Shown here: positions 1 through 8,028 of the stretch, piece after piece
Position numbering within the stretch: position 1 is the first letter of the stretch
Layout of the letters: each line of letters begins with the position of its first letter
Assembly (NCBI RefSeq): GCF_000455205.1
Contig: NZ_AUWQ01000022.1
Location: 62,001 to 126,000, forward strand
DNA length: 64,000 nucleotides
Direction of reading: 5' to 3'
Source of the DNA: Mycobacterium sp. UM_CSW
GTDB taxonomy: Bacteria; Actinomycetota; Actinomycetes; Mycobacteriales; Mycobacteriaceae
The notes under the pieces: generated by a model
The model's input: only the letters and a program-made list of their open reading frames with translations
Databases searched by the model: none
Told to the model about the DNA's origin: nothing
Program-made: the position numbers and the translations under genes

Positions 1-527
1 CGCGCCGTCACCATGAAAAAGTCGCAGTCACAGGCAGTTTCGACTCGGTCCTTTACCCCGTCGAGGCGATACCCGCCATCGATCTCGGTGGCCCGTGTCG
101 AGGGAGAGGAACCGAAAGGCGTCCCGGGCTCGTCGATGGCCCACGTCGCGACCGCAGAACCGTCGACCAACGCGGATATCACGTTGAGGAACGACGCTGA
201 GGTGCTTGCCCCGGCGAGCCCTGCTAGCACAACGCTCACTGGAATTAGCGGCCCAGGCGCGACGACACCACCTAGCTGCTGCATGACGAGGGTAAGGTCT
301 GAAACCCCGTCGCCAGATGCGCTGCCTCCGCCGAGCTCTTCGGGAACGAGAAGGCTGGTCCATCCGAGATTCGCTGCACGTCGCCACCAGTCACGTTCGA
401 AATTTTTGCCTTGCCGGTGCAGTTCTCTCACTTGAGAGATCGACGCCTCTCGGTCGATGAACGATCGAGTCGTCGAAAGGAAGATCTCCAGCTCGGCGTT
501 ATCTGGCGCCGCGTTCACCCGAACCAT
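1..527 (-). CDS. Acyl-CoA dehydrogenase, N-terminal part (runs off window)
   Basis: This is the first ~175 codons of an acyl-CoA dehydrogenase family flavoenzyme, which would make a C2-C3 double bond in an acyl-CoA thioester. The ATG at 525-527 follows a strong GAGGAGG ribosome site. The translation shows the helical N-terminal domain (residues ~10-100, with LLVPEELGG) followed by the start of the beta domain. It reads openly to base 1, so the catalytic C-terminal half and the stop lie outside the window. The nearest upstream gene on the same strand is the VOC protein ending at 814, 286 bp away, so co-transcription is possible but unproven. The family call is firm; the substrate is unknown. 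Confidence 0.85.
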   Translation of the reverse strand, partial: MVRVNAAPDNAELEIFLSTTRSFIDREASISQVRELHRQGKNFERDWWRRAANLGWTSLLVPEELGGGSASGDGVSDLTLVMQQLGGVVAPGPLIPVSVVLAGLAGASTSASFLNVISALVDGSAVATWAIDEPGTPFGSSPSTRATEIDGGYRLDGVKDRVETACDCDFFMVTA

Positions 528-813
528 TCCGACCGGACTCCTCCTCGCGCAGATGTCATCTGAAGCTCAGACGACCTCGGAGACTTCAACGCCTGCCTCC
601 CACAACGAAACCTCGGCTGTTCGCTTGGACGAACACCCATCGTCCGCTTCCCGTCCCTAAGCGGCGCGATGAGTCGTTCGCATGCGTAACGCGCACTACT
701 GACCTCGCCGACCGATCGACAGCCCGACGGCGCAGACGGGTCGCGGATCAAACCCTGCCTGCCGTGCCGTCTCGGGATCACAATCGGCGTGCCGGCGGAA
801 GTCGGAGCCGATC

Positions 814-1707
814 TCAGACACGTTCGGCGAATTCGATGACCGCTCCGTGGCAGCTGCTTGGATCCGCGATCAGGCGGCGTCCATCCCGCTCGGCGATCTC
901 GACACCGTGCTCGATCAGGTGCGACTCGGCCGCATCGAGGTCCGCCGTTTCGAAAACGCACGCATGGATGATTTCACCGTTGGCCGCGAGATCGCGTGCG
1001 GCGACGGTGTCCTTCGAGGCCGGCCGCACGAGCTCGACTGTCGTGTCGGTGCCCAGCCGGATCCGTCGCCGATGGGCGGCAGCGCTGATCTCGTCTGCGA
1101 CGATGTCGCCGCCCAGCGCACGATAGACGTTTGTCGCTCTGTCGAGATCCTCCACTACCACGCCTATGCGCCAGCCCTCGACAGCCAGAGGGTGGGTGCG
1201 CCAGGGTTCCAGGGACCAACCCGGATCGTAGCGAGGGTCACCCCATCGGCCGGGGAACCCGAGTGGACCCGGCCGATCAGCGTTGAAGGGCATGAATTCC
1301 AACTGTCCCGCGGTGTCTTTCGGGTGCGTGAAGACCGGACCCCTTGGCCTAGCGACCATTTCGTCTCGACCCGATCCGCCGAGTCCGAAACACCGCACGC
1401 CTGCAGCGGTGAGCGTGTCGTAGACGTCGACGGATGGGCTGTCAACGAAGAACGCCATCGCGTGCAAATGAGGACCGAAGCGCTTCAGGAATCTGCCCAG
1501 GGGAAGATCTGCACCCGCCTGCGTCGGTTCCATGACGTCGATGGCGAGATCACCGACGACGACCATGGAAGCCCAGCGCTTTTCGACTTCCAGCCATTCA
1601 TCGGTAAAGACATCGACGGCGCCGAAGACCGTCCGGTACCAGTCGGCGACGGTGCGATAGTCGTCCACGACGTGGTTGACATGCCACTGCTGGCCGATAC
1701 GAATCAC
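814..1707 (-). CDS. VOC (glyoxalase/dioxygenase-fold) family protein with two modules
   Basis: This is a 297-residue protein made of two vicinal-oxygen-chelate modules. The first covers about residues 5-140 (HVNHVVDDYRTVADWYRTVFG) and the second about 170-295 (WRIGVVVEDLDRATNVYRALGG, ending GAVIEFAERV). Such folds bind a metal in isomerases, epimerases and dioxygenases, but I cannot assign the metal ligands with confidence. It diverges from the dehydratase gene at 1812 across a 104-bp promoter region holding a shared operator-like site at 1731-1753. A similarly built two-module VOC protein lies at 49976-50821. A role on a CoA or ketone intermediate of the neighbouring pathway is inferred. Confidence 0.8.
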   Translation of the reverse strand: MIRIGQQWHVNHVVDDYRTVADWYRTVFGAVDVFTDEWLEVEKRWASMVVVGDLAIDVMEPTQAGADLPLGRFLKRFGPHLHAMAFFVDSPSVDVYDTLTAAGVRCFGLGGSGRDEMVARPRGPVFTHPKDTAGQLEFMPFNADRPGPLGFPGRWGDPRYDPGWSLEPWRTHPLAVEGWRIGVVVEDLDRATNVYRALGGDIVADEISAAAHRRRIRLGTDTTVELVRPASKDTVAARDLAANGEIIHACVFETADLDAAESHLIEHGVEIAERDGRRLIADPSSCHGAVIEFAERV

Positions 1708-1730
1708 AACGCACCCTTCTCTGCTGCTCG

Positions 1731-1753
1731 GAACACTATGACAGATGTTGTAT
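1731..1753. promoter_or_regulatory. Operator-like site, family 1, site 1
   Basis: GAACA, then 13 bases, then TGTAT, in the divergent promoter between the VOC gene (start 1707) and the dehydratase operon (start 1812). The inner part reads CTATGAC followed by AGATGT. The ACA...TGT arms, the TA and the C match four other sites in this window (6639, 15750, 17525 and 28600). A TetR-type operator is inferred. Confidence 0.6.
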
Positions 1754-1811
1754 ATCTGGGGTAGCGTTCGGTGGTCAGTTCGGCAGCCGCCGCGAAGGGA
1801 GACCGAGCAAG

Positions 1812-2303
1812 GTGAATGACACCCTGATCAGCGACCGTCTCGCGTCCGTGCTCGGCGTGTGGCACGACCAGGGAGCACCGTCGGCCCCCATCGACCGGTC
1901 CGACATCCGGCGTTGGGCGATTGCGACGTACTGGCCTCAGCGACCACCCCGTTTGTACTGGGACGAGAACTACGCGCAAACCACGCGATGGGGCGGCATC
2001 GTGGCTCCCGATGACTTCAATCCGTTCGCCTGGCCCATCGAACCGCTGGACACGGGCGCGACGAAATACGCTTTCCCGCGCCCCGGCGAACCGGGGCAGC
2101 ACCTGCTCAACGGCGGAGTGGAACTCACCTTCGGCCAGCCGATGCGCCCGGGCGACGTGATCACGGGGCGGTGGCGGATCAGGGACGCCACCGAACGCCA
2201 GGGGCGTCTTGGACTGATGCTGTATGTCGCAATCGAGCGCGAGTTGCGCAACCAGTATGCGGACTTGGTGCGCACCCGAGTCGACACCGTAATCCGGTAC
2301 TGA
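1812..2303 (+). CDS. MaoC/FAS1-like dehydratase-domain protein
   Basis: This is a 163-residue single hot-dog protein of the MaoC dehydratase N-terminal (FAS1-like) type. Visible family features are the aromatic stretch PPRLYWDENYAQTTRWGGIVAP, where the substrate-positioning segment lies, and the core strand-helix part GGVELTFGQPMRPGDVITGRWRI. Proteins of this kind usually pair with a second MaoC chain to form a heteromeric enoyl-CoA hydratase, and a second MaoC-like chain is encoded at 3749 in the same operon. The start is GTG at 1812 with purine-rich AAGGGAG upstream. The gene diverges from the VOC gene and probably shares operator site 1. Confidence 0.8.
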   Translation: MNDTLISDRLASVLGVWHDQGAPSAPIDRSDIRRWAIATYWPQRPPRLYWDENYAQTTRWGGIVAPDDFNPFAWPIEPLDTGATKYAFPRPGEPGQHLLNGGVELTFGQPMRPGDVITGRWRIRDATERQGRLGLMLYVAIERELRNQYADLVRTRVDTVIRY

Positions 2304-2324
2304 ACCGAGAGGACTGATGCGGCG

Positions 2325-3752
2325 GTGTACATCAACGGCGAATGGGCATCGTCGGTGTCTGGTGCCACGTTCGACAGCGCGAACCCGGCTACGGGCGCCG
2401 TCCTAGGCGCCGTGCCCGACGGTGGCCGCGCAGAGGCCCGAGCGGCGATCGACGCCGCGGCCGCCGCGTTGGCGGGTTGGCGGGCGAAGACCGCTTACGA
2501 GCGGGCCGATGTCCTGATCGCCGCGCACCGCATCATGCTCGACCGGCTCGAGGAGCTGGCGACTCTCATGACCAGAGAACAAGGCAAACCGTTGAAGATG
2601 GCGCGCACAGAGGTAAAGTACGCCGCCGACTTTCTGCTCTGGTTCGCCGAAGAGGCCAAACGCGTTTACGGCGAGGTCATTCCGTCTGCGCGGGCCGACC
2701 AGCGTTTCCTTGTGCTGCAACAGCCCGTCGGGGTGTGCGCGGCGATAACGCCGTGGAACTACCCGATCTCGATGATCACCCGCAAGGTGGCGCCCGCACT
2801 GGCCGCGGGATGCACCTCGGTGCTCAAACCCGCAGAGCAGACGCCGCTGTGTGCGATCGAGACGTTTCGGGTGTTCGCCGACGCGGGCGTGCCGGCGGGG
2901 GTGGTGAACCTAGTGACCTGCTTGGAACCGCAGGCCGTTGCCGACGTGATGCTGTCCGATGCCGCGGTACGCAAGATTAGCTTCACCGGATCTACGACCG
3001 TCGGCAAGATGATCGCCCAGCGGGCAGGCGCCACCATGAAGCGGGTATCAATGGAATTGGGCGGGCACGCCCCCTTCCTCGTATTCGACGACGCCGACCC
3101 GGCGCATGCCGCCAAGGGCGCTGCCCTGGTGAAGTTTCTCAATACTGGGCAGGCCTGCATCTGCCCCAACCGGTTCATTGTCCACCGATCGATCGCCGAC
3201 GAGTTCATCGCGACACTGTGCACCCGGGTTGAAAAGCTCGTTCCCGGTGACGGATTGGCGAACGGCACGACGGTGGGACCGCTGATTGACGCCGCCGCCC
3301 TGCAGAAGATGGAGCATCAGGTCACCGATGCCGCGGATAAGGGCGCAAAGGTGCTGATCGGCGGATCGCGATTGTCGGGAGGGAGTTTCGACGACGGTTG
3401 GTTCTTCGCTCCGACCGTCCTGTCCGACGTGAGCGCCGACATGTTGATCTGCACCGAGGAAACATTCGGGCCGATCGCGCCGGTGCTGGTGTTCGACGAC
3501 GAAGCCGAGGCGATCGAGCTCGCCAACTCCACCAGCTACGGATTGGCCGGGTACGTCTACACGCGCGACATCAGCCGCGCGCTCAGGGTGGCAGAGGCTT
3601 TGGAGTTCGGGATGATCGGCATCAACGACATCAACCCCACCTCCGCGGCGGTGCCCTTCGGCGGCATCAAGGACAGCGGGTTGGGCCGCGAAGGCGCACG
3701 AGCGGGTATTGCCGAATACCTCGACACCAAAGTATTGGGGATTGCTCTGTGA
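2325..3752 (+). CDS. NAD(P)-dependent aldehyde dehydrogenase (succinate-semialdehyde type)
   Basis: This is a 475-residue aldehyde dehydrogenase, the usual family length, oxidising an aldehyde to its acid with NAD(P)+. Key residues are visible: Asn145 in ITPWNYP, general base Glu244 in MELGGH, and nucleophile Cys278 in GQACIC, with the E-[ST]-F-G-P motif near residue 385. It is closest in style to the GabD/succinate-semialdehyde branch. The start is the GTG at 2325: the frame is closed upstream by the dehydratase stop at 2301-2303, and GAGAGG at 2307 serves as ribosome site. The nearby ATG at 2317 is out of frame. It is the middle gene of a three-gene operon and overlaps the next start. Confidence 0.88.
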   Translation: MYINGEWASSVSGATFDSANPATGAVLGAVPDGGRAEARAAIDAAAAALAGWRAKTAYERADVLIAAHRIMLDRLEELATLMTREQGKPLKMARTEVKYAADFLLWFAEEAKRVYGEVIPSARADQRFLVLQQPVGVCAAITPWNYPISMITRKVAPALAAGCTSVLKPAEQTPLCAIETFRVFADAGVPAGVVNLVTCLEPQAVADVMLSDAAVRKISFTGSTTVGKMIAQRAGATMKRVSMELGGHAPFLVFDDADPAHAAKGAALVKFLNTGQACICPNRFIVHRSIADEFIATLCTRVEKLVPGDGLANGTTVGPLIDAAALQKMEHQVTDAADKGAKVLIGGSRLSGGSFDDGWFFAPTVLSDVSADMLICTEETFGPIAPVLVFDDEAEAIELANSTSYGLAGYVYTRDISRALRVAEALEFGMIGINDINPTSAAVPFGGIKDSGLGREGARAGIAEYLDTKVLGIAL

Positions 3753-4186
3753 CTGAAACTCATCCGCTCGATGTCGATTCGATCGAAATTGGCGACCGCA
3801 TACCAGAATTCGTTCGGAGCACGGGCTTGGCGGAATGGAATCGCTACGCCGCAGTCAATGACGAGTTCATCCCGATTCACATGGACGACGCCGCGGGACG
3901 CGCCGCCGGCAACGAGAACGGCGCCTTCGGAATGGGCAATCTGCGCTTGGCCTATCTGACCAACATGCTGCGCGCCTGGATCGGTGATGACGGCGAGATC
4001 CGTTCGCTCACCGCCAAGTACAAGGGAATGAATCAGAAGGGCGACGTGTTGCGCGCGGTCGGAGAGGTGGTTGACAAGCAGTGCGTTGACGGTGTCACAG
4101 TCGTGCACCTCGCGATCGACGTGATGGACCAGAACGGAAACAGCACGACACCCGGCCGGGCGACGGTGGTGCTGACGTCGCGCTGA
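3749..4186 (+). CDS. MaoC-like dehydratase, second chain
   Basis: This is a 145-residue hot-dog protein of the MaoC family. The signature hydratase stretch DEFIPIHMDDAAGR (residues ~38-51) corresponds to the D-x-N-P-x-H region of R-specific enoyl-CoA hydratases, here with D-x-I-P-I-H-x-D. The rest (GMGNLRLAYLTNML, then YKGMNQKGDVL) follows the family. The GTG start at 3749 overlaps the stop of the aldehyde dehydrogenase (GTGA), so the two genes are translationally coupled. With the N-terminal-type chain at 1812 it probably forms one heteromeric hydratase acting on an enoyl-CoA. Confidence 0.8.
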   Translation: MTETHPLDVDSIEIGDRIPEFVRSTGLAEWNRYAAVNDEFIPIHMDDAAGRAAGNENGAFGMGNLRLAYLTNMLRAWIGDDGEIRSLTAKYKGMNQKGDVLRAVGEVVDKQCVDGVTVVHLAIDVMDQNGNSTTPGRATVVLTSR

Positions 4187-4498
4187 CGCGGTCAGTGTCT
4201 GCGAGTCCGGCGTTCGAGGACTTACTGTGTCCGATCGGTTGCCGATCGATGAGCACGGTCAATCGTCGGATCGACCCTCTTGAGGAATTGGAGCGCTACG
4301 CGAGGATCGGTTCCTCGATGACATCGACCTCGTGGGCGAGAGCTCCGCGTCGCCCTTGCTCTCTCGATAGACGGAGGCCAGCTGGATGGCGGCGACGGGA
4401 TGCTGACGACGGGGCCAGCAGCCACGACGGGTTCTCATCACTCGAGAACTAGCCGAACAAGCCCTTGGCACGCCCGGCTCGGATGCTTCCCCGATTGG
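4187..4498. other. Convergent intergenic region, no gene recognised
   Basis: About 310 bp lie between the ends of the dehydratase operon (plus) and the SDR gene (minus). Short open frames exist on both strands, but none has a recognisable protein or ribosome site. I see no stem-loop clear enough to call a terminator. Confidence 0.5.
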
Positions 4499-5320
4499 TC
4501 ACCCGTCAAGCAGCATTTTGGCCATCGGTGTGCCCGGGGGGAAGGCCTCGGTAATCCCGGCGCTGAGATACCCCGAGTCGGTGACCAGCGTGATGCCGTT
4601 GACGACAGTGGCGGCATCGCTACACAGGAAGAGCAACGGGTATGCCTGTTCCGCCGGGGTGGCGGCCGACACGCCGACCTGCTCCCGATAGTCGGCGCCG
4701 AAATCCAACCAGATTTCCTTGTTCGCCTGCGCCAACGGCGTGTCCGTCGGCCCGGGGCAGATCGCGTTGATACGAATGCCGTCGGAGATGAACTGCATGG
4801 CCTCCCGCGCTACGTACGCACAGACCGCCTGCTTGGTGAACATGTAGTGCGCACACCCGTGATCAACCGCCCACGCCGATGCCGCTTCGAAGTCGGCGAT
4901 GTCGAGAAACTCGTTGAGCTGCAGCATGTTCGAACGCCAGGCCAGCCCGGCTGCTGAGGATATGAAGCCGATCGCAGAACCCCTGCGCAGCATTCCCTGC
5001 GCACGCAGCCGCTCGATGAGGTGGCGGTGCCCGATGAAGTTGATCCTTTCGATGCCGGGCCCGTCCGCGACACCCGCGCACGCGAAAAGAGCGTCCACTC
5101 GGCCACCGCATTCCCCGACCGCGGCGTCGATACTGGCCTTCTCGGCGAGGTTGACTCGAATGGCGGTCACGTCCGGTATGTCGCAGGGTGCGTAGTCCAT
5201 GACAACCACCTCAGCACCTGCGTCCAAGGCTAGCCGTGCGGTGGCGTTGCCCATCCCGGTCGCTCCCCCGACCACGAGAGCACGCTTACCGCGGAACGCG
5301 AAGGCATCGAATAAGCTCAT
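4499..5320 (-). CDS. Short-chain dehydrogenase/reductase (NAD-preferring)
   Basis: This is a 273-residue classical SDR, an NAD(P)(H)-dependent alcohol/ketone oxidoreductase. The nucleotide motif GGATGMG lies near residue 18, and the acidic residue at the end of strand 2 (VVMDYA) favours NAD(H). Further on are the FACAGVAD strand, the catalytic serine region FISSAAG and the Y-x3-K pair in YMFTKQ. The insertion between serine and tyrosine (NMLQLNEFLDIADFEAASAWAVD) is longer than in typical SDRs and resembles 3-alpha-hydroxysteroid-dehydrogenase/carbonyl-reductase-like enzymes. It lies 100 bp downstream of the P450 on the same strand, so oxidation of the P450 product is a reasonable guess. Confidence 0.85.
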   Translation of the reverse strand: MSLFDAFAFRGKRALVVGGATGMGNATARLALDAGAEVVVMDYAPCDIPDVTAIRVNLAEKASIDAAVGECGGRVDALFACAGVADGPGIERINFIGHRHLIERLRAQGMLRRGSAIGFISSAAGLAWRSNMLQLNEFLDIADFEAASAWAVDHGCAHYMFTKQAVCAYVAREAMQFISDGIRINAICPGPTDTPLAQANKEIWLDFGADYREQVGVSAATPAEQAYPLLFLCSDAATVVNGITLVTDSGYLSAGITEAFPPGTPMAKMLLDG

Positions 5321-5420
5321 CGGTCGGGCCCCCTCCGGCCGTTGGACTCATCACTCATCGACTCTGTTCGCTGTTCGACAGCAAGCGACGAGGCGTTAAG
5401 GTCGTCCGCAGCGCCGGTGG

Positions 5421-6617
5421 TCATAGCGCGATGGGAACGCTGGACGGGCCACGTACCGAGCTGGTGTGAACGAACTTCACGGTGGCCTCGTCGACGCCCC
5501 ATGTCGGGAAACGCTTCAGCGTCTCTTCCAGCGCAACCCGCGCCTCCAATCGCGCCAGCGCCGCGCCCAAACAGAAGTGTGAACCGTGTCCAAAGCTGAC
5601 GTGGCGTATGCCGGTTCGCGTGACATCCAACTCGTCTGGGCGCTCGTACTGGCGCTCGTCGCGACCCGCCGAGCCGGTCAGCAGTGTCACCTTTGACCCA
5701 GCAGGGATCACCGTGTCGTGGTATGTGACATCGCGCAAGGTGAACCGGCCTTGGACTGGTGAGGGCGCGTCGTATCGGAGCAGTTCCTCGACCGCGCCAC
5801 CGATCAAGCCGGGTTCGGCGACCAACTTCGCACGCTGCTCCGGGTTGCGCGCCAGGGTCAGCGCCGCCCAGCCGAGAAGCCTGGCGACCGTCTCATTGCC
5901 CGCAACGTTGATCATCGCGACGAACATCAGCAGTTCGCCATCGTCCAGCCGGCGTGGTTCCGCCCCGGGCAAGACGAGGTCGGAAACCATCAGATCGCTG
6001 ACAACGTCTTTCGTCCTGTGTTGGCGGCGGAGTTCGATCTGCTGCTGGTAATAGCCGAAGAGCTTCGCCGAGGCCTCCGCTCCGGCGGCGTTGCGCTCCG
6101 TACTCCCTTCGTCGCGATGCAGCTGCGCGTCCGACCACACACGCAGGTTGTCGTGGTCCTCCTCTGGAAAACCGAGCAGCGAGCTGATCACCATCACCGG
6201 CAGCTTGGCGGAGAAGTCCTCAACGTAGTCGAACCCACCGGTGCCGACATATTGATCCAGATAGCCCTTGCACAGTTCGCGGATGTGGTCCTCCAGCTGG
6301 GCAATTCGGCTACGAAAGAACGTCCGGTTGACCATCTTTCGCAGGCAAGTATGGTCTGGGGGATCCATCATGATCATCGGCTGAGGCGCGGGCAACGGTT
6401 CCTCGCTGATCGTGTCCAGGATGATGCCGTGCTCAGACGAGAATGATTCGGTGTCCAGCGACGCCGTCATGACGTCGTCAAACCGGCTGAGGGCGTAGAA
6501 CTCGTATTCTGGGTTGTAGTAAACAGGCGCTTCGTCCCGCATGCGTCTCCACACCGCATATGGGTCGGCGTGCAGCGTGCGGTCGTAGGGATCCCAGCGC
6601 AAGTCCGTCGTTGTCAT
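5421..6617 (-). CDS. Cytochrome P450 (bacterial class I)
   Basis: This is a 398-residue soluble P450, a haem monooxygenase. Visible motifs are the I-helix oxygen-activation segment AGNET (239-243), the ExxR pair Glu278-Arg281, and the haem-binding loop FGHGSHFCLGAALAR with Cys349 as iron ligand. The start is placed at the ATG at 6617, preceded by GGAAGGA. A longer reading from GTG at 6644 would run through operator site 2, which argues against it. It diverges from the enoyl-CoA hydratase at 6727. No ferredoxin lies next to it; the one at 29723 is beside another P450. The substrate cannot be told from sequence, but actinobacterial P450s of this type commonly oxidise terpenoids, steroids or fatty acids. 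Confidence 0.93.
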   Translation of the reverse strand: MTTTDLRWDPYDRTLHADPYAVWRRMRDEAPVYYNPEYEFYALSRFDDVMTASLDTESFSSEHGIILDTISEEPLPAPQPMIMMDPPDHTCLRKMVNRTFFRSRIAQLEDHIRELCKGYLDQYVGTGGFDYVEDFSAKLPVMVISSLLGFPEEDHDNLRVWSDAQLHRDEGSTERNAAGAEASAKLFGYYQQQIELRRQHRTKDVVSDLMVSDLVLPGAEPRRLDDGELLMFVAMINVAGNETVARLLGWAALTLARNPEQRAKLVAEPGLIGGAVEELLRYDAPSPVQGRFTLRDVTYHDTVIPAGSKVTLLTGSAGRDERQYERPDELDVTRTGIRHVSFGHGSHFCLGAALARLEARVALEETLKRFPTWGVDEATVKFVHTSSVRGPSSVPIAL

Positions 6618-6638
6618 CGACACCATCCTTCCGGCTTT

Positions 6639-6661
6639 GAACACTATTACAGAAAATGTCT
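6639..6661. promoter_or_regulatory. Operator-like site, family 1, site 2
   Basis: GAACA, 13 bases, TGTCT, between the divergent P450 (start 6617) and crotonase (start 6727) genes. Its first 15 bases match site 1 except for one position (CTATT for CTATG). The octamer CACTATTA recurs once more at 6668-6675, giving a direct repeat around the promoter. Confidence 0.6.
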
Positions 6662-6726
6662 AGTAGCACTATTATGCGTTAGCATTCTCGGTACCCGGCG
6701 GGAACGAGCTTCAGGAGGAACTTCAG

Positions 6727-7539
6727 GTGGAAACGCGAGAACTGGCCCACGTCGTCTACGAGAAGGACGGGGCGATCGCGCGCATCATCCTGAACAACCC
6801 GGATCGCGCCAATGCGCAGACGTCCGAAATGGTGCACAGCGTCAACGAGGCACTCGACGACGCCCAGTACGACTATGGCATCAAGGTCGTCATCATCAAG
6901 GCCAACGGCAAGGGGTTCTGCTCCGGTCACATACCGGACGGCAGTTACCCGGAGTTCAAGGCCGAGAGCGAGGCGTCCGGCAAGATCTGGCGCTCGGCGG
7001 CGCAGCTGTTTCTCTGGCCCGTTCTGAAGCTGTGGGAGTTCCCGAAGCCTGTCATCGCGCAGGTGCACGGGTACGCGATCGGAGGCGGCACCACCTGGGC
7101 GCTGATCCCCGAGATCACGGTGTGCAGTGAAGATGCGTGGTTCCAGATGCCGCTGGTGCCCGGCTTCGGCTTGCCCGGATCGGAGACGATGTTCGAGCCG
7201 TGGGTGTTCATGAACTACAAGCGCGCCGCCGAGTACCTCTATACGGCACAGAAGATCACCGCGGAACAGGCTTTGGAGTTCGGCTTGGTGAACCGTGTCG
7301 TGCCAGCCGACCGGCTGGAGGCCGAGGTCGAGGAACTGGCGGCCAAGATCGCCAAGGCGCCCCTGATCACGTTGCAGGCGACCAAGGCCGGCATTCTGCG
7401 GGCGTGGGAGACCATGGGCTTCCGGACGCACCAGCAGGCGAGTAACGACCTTCAGGCGGTCGTCACAGGCTCCAAGGAGTTCTTGGACTACATGGTCGAG
7501 CTCATGCAGAAGGCTGCCAAACCTGCCGACCGGATCTGA
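6727..7539 (+). CDS. Enoyl-CoA hydratase/isomerase (crotonase) family
   Basis: This is a 270-residue crotonase-fold enzyme. The oxyanion-hole segments are GFCSGHIPDG (about residue 60) and HGYAIGGGTTWALIPE (about residue 115), which hold the thioester carbonyl. The family covers hydration, isomerisation and C-C cleavage of acyl-CoAs, so the exact reaction is open. The GTG start at 6727 has a clear AGGAGG at 6713-6718. It is the first gene rightward from the divergent P450 promoter carrying operator site 2, so it is probably co-regulated with the P450. Confidence 0.85.
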   Translation: METRELAHVVYEKDGAIARIILNNPDRANAQTSEMVHSVNEALDDAQYDYGIKVVIIKANGKGFCSGHIPDGSYPEFKAESEASGKIWRSAAQLFLWPVLKLWEFPKPVIAQVHGYAIGGGTTWALIPEITVCSEDAWFQMPLVPGFGLPGSETMFEPWVFMNYKRAAEYLYTAQKITAEQALEFGLVNRVVPADRLEAEVEELAAKIAKAPLITLQATKAGILRAWETMGFRTHQQASNDLQAVVTGSKEFLDYMVELMQKAAKPADRI

Positions 7540-8028
7540 TACCCCCACCCGACCGGTGCCGATCCTTCATGATGCGATTCAACTCGAGAGCACCGTCACT
7601 CGGTGCGAGCGCAACCGAGTTGTACTCCGCGGCACTGGATGTGGCCGCATGAGGCCAGACGCGCGGTCGCGTGATCACCGTCCTGTGCGAATAGCACTGG
7701 GCGGGATATCGCCAGCTGGAAGCTTCGGTGAGAAGTGTTGCCCGCCGACGAGGGCTGGCGCATCGACGTCGTACGCGCGGGTCTTAACCGGGGCGTCGTG
7801 GACCCGCGGGCGTGAGTGGGTGACGGTGCCTGATGATCGCCTCAGTGTCTTGTGCGCCGGACCGATCCAGGATCTCCGCTGGGGCGTCGAGCGGGGGTGT
7901 CGGTGAACGGTGTACCTCACCGAGGCGCCGGTTTTACAACGGGCCGTCTCCGGTCGCGCGAGCCCGACGGACGCCGCGATCCGTCGGCGGCGCCGGGGTC
8001 GGCGTGTTCACCATGTCCTGAGGCGGCA
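7540..8028. other. Intergenic region, no gene recognised
   Basis: About 490 bp lie between the crotonase and the next aldehyde dehydrogenase. An open frame runs into the dehydrogenase from 7852, but its translation is arginine/proline-rich and unlike the family, so it is treated as non-coding. No operator of the shared families was found here. Confidence 0.45.

Noticed and set aside
847-1764. 305-codon plus-strand open frame opposite the VOC gene
   Set aside because: It is the antisense shadow of a clear VOC protein; the translation has no family resemblance and no ribosome site.
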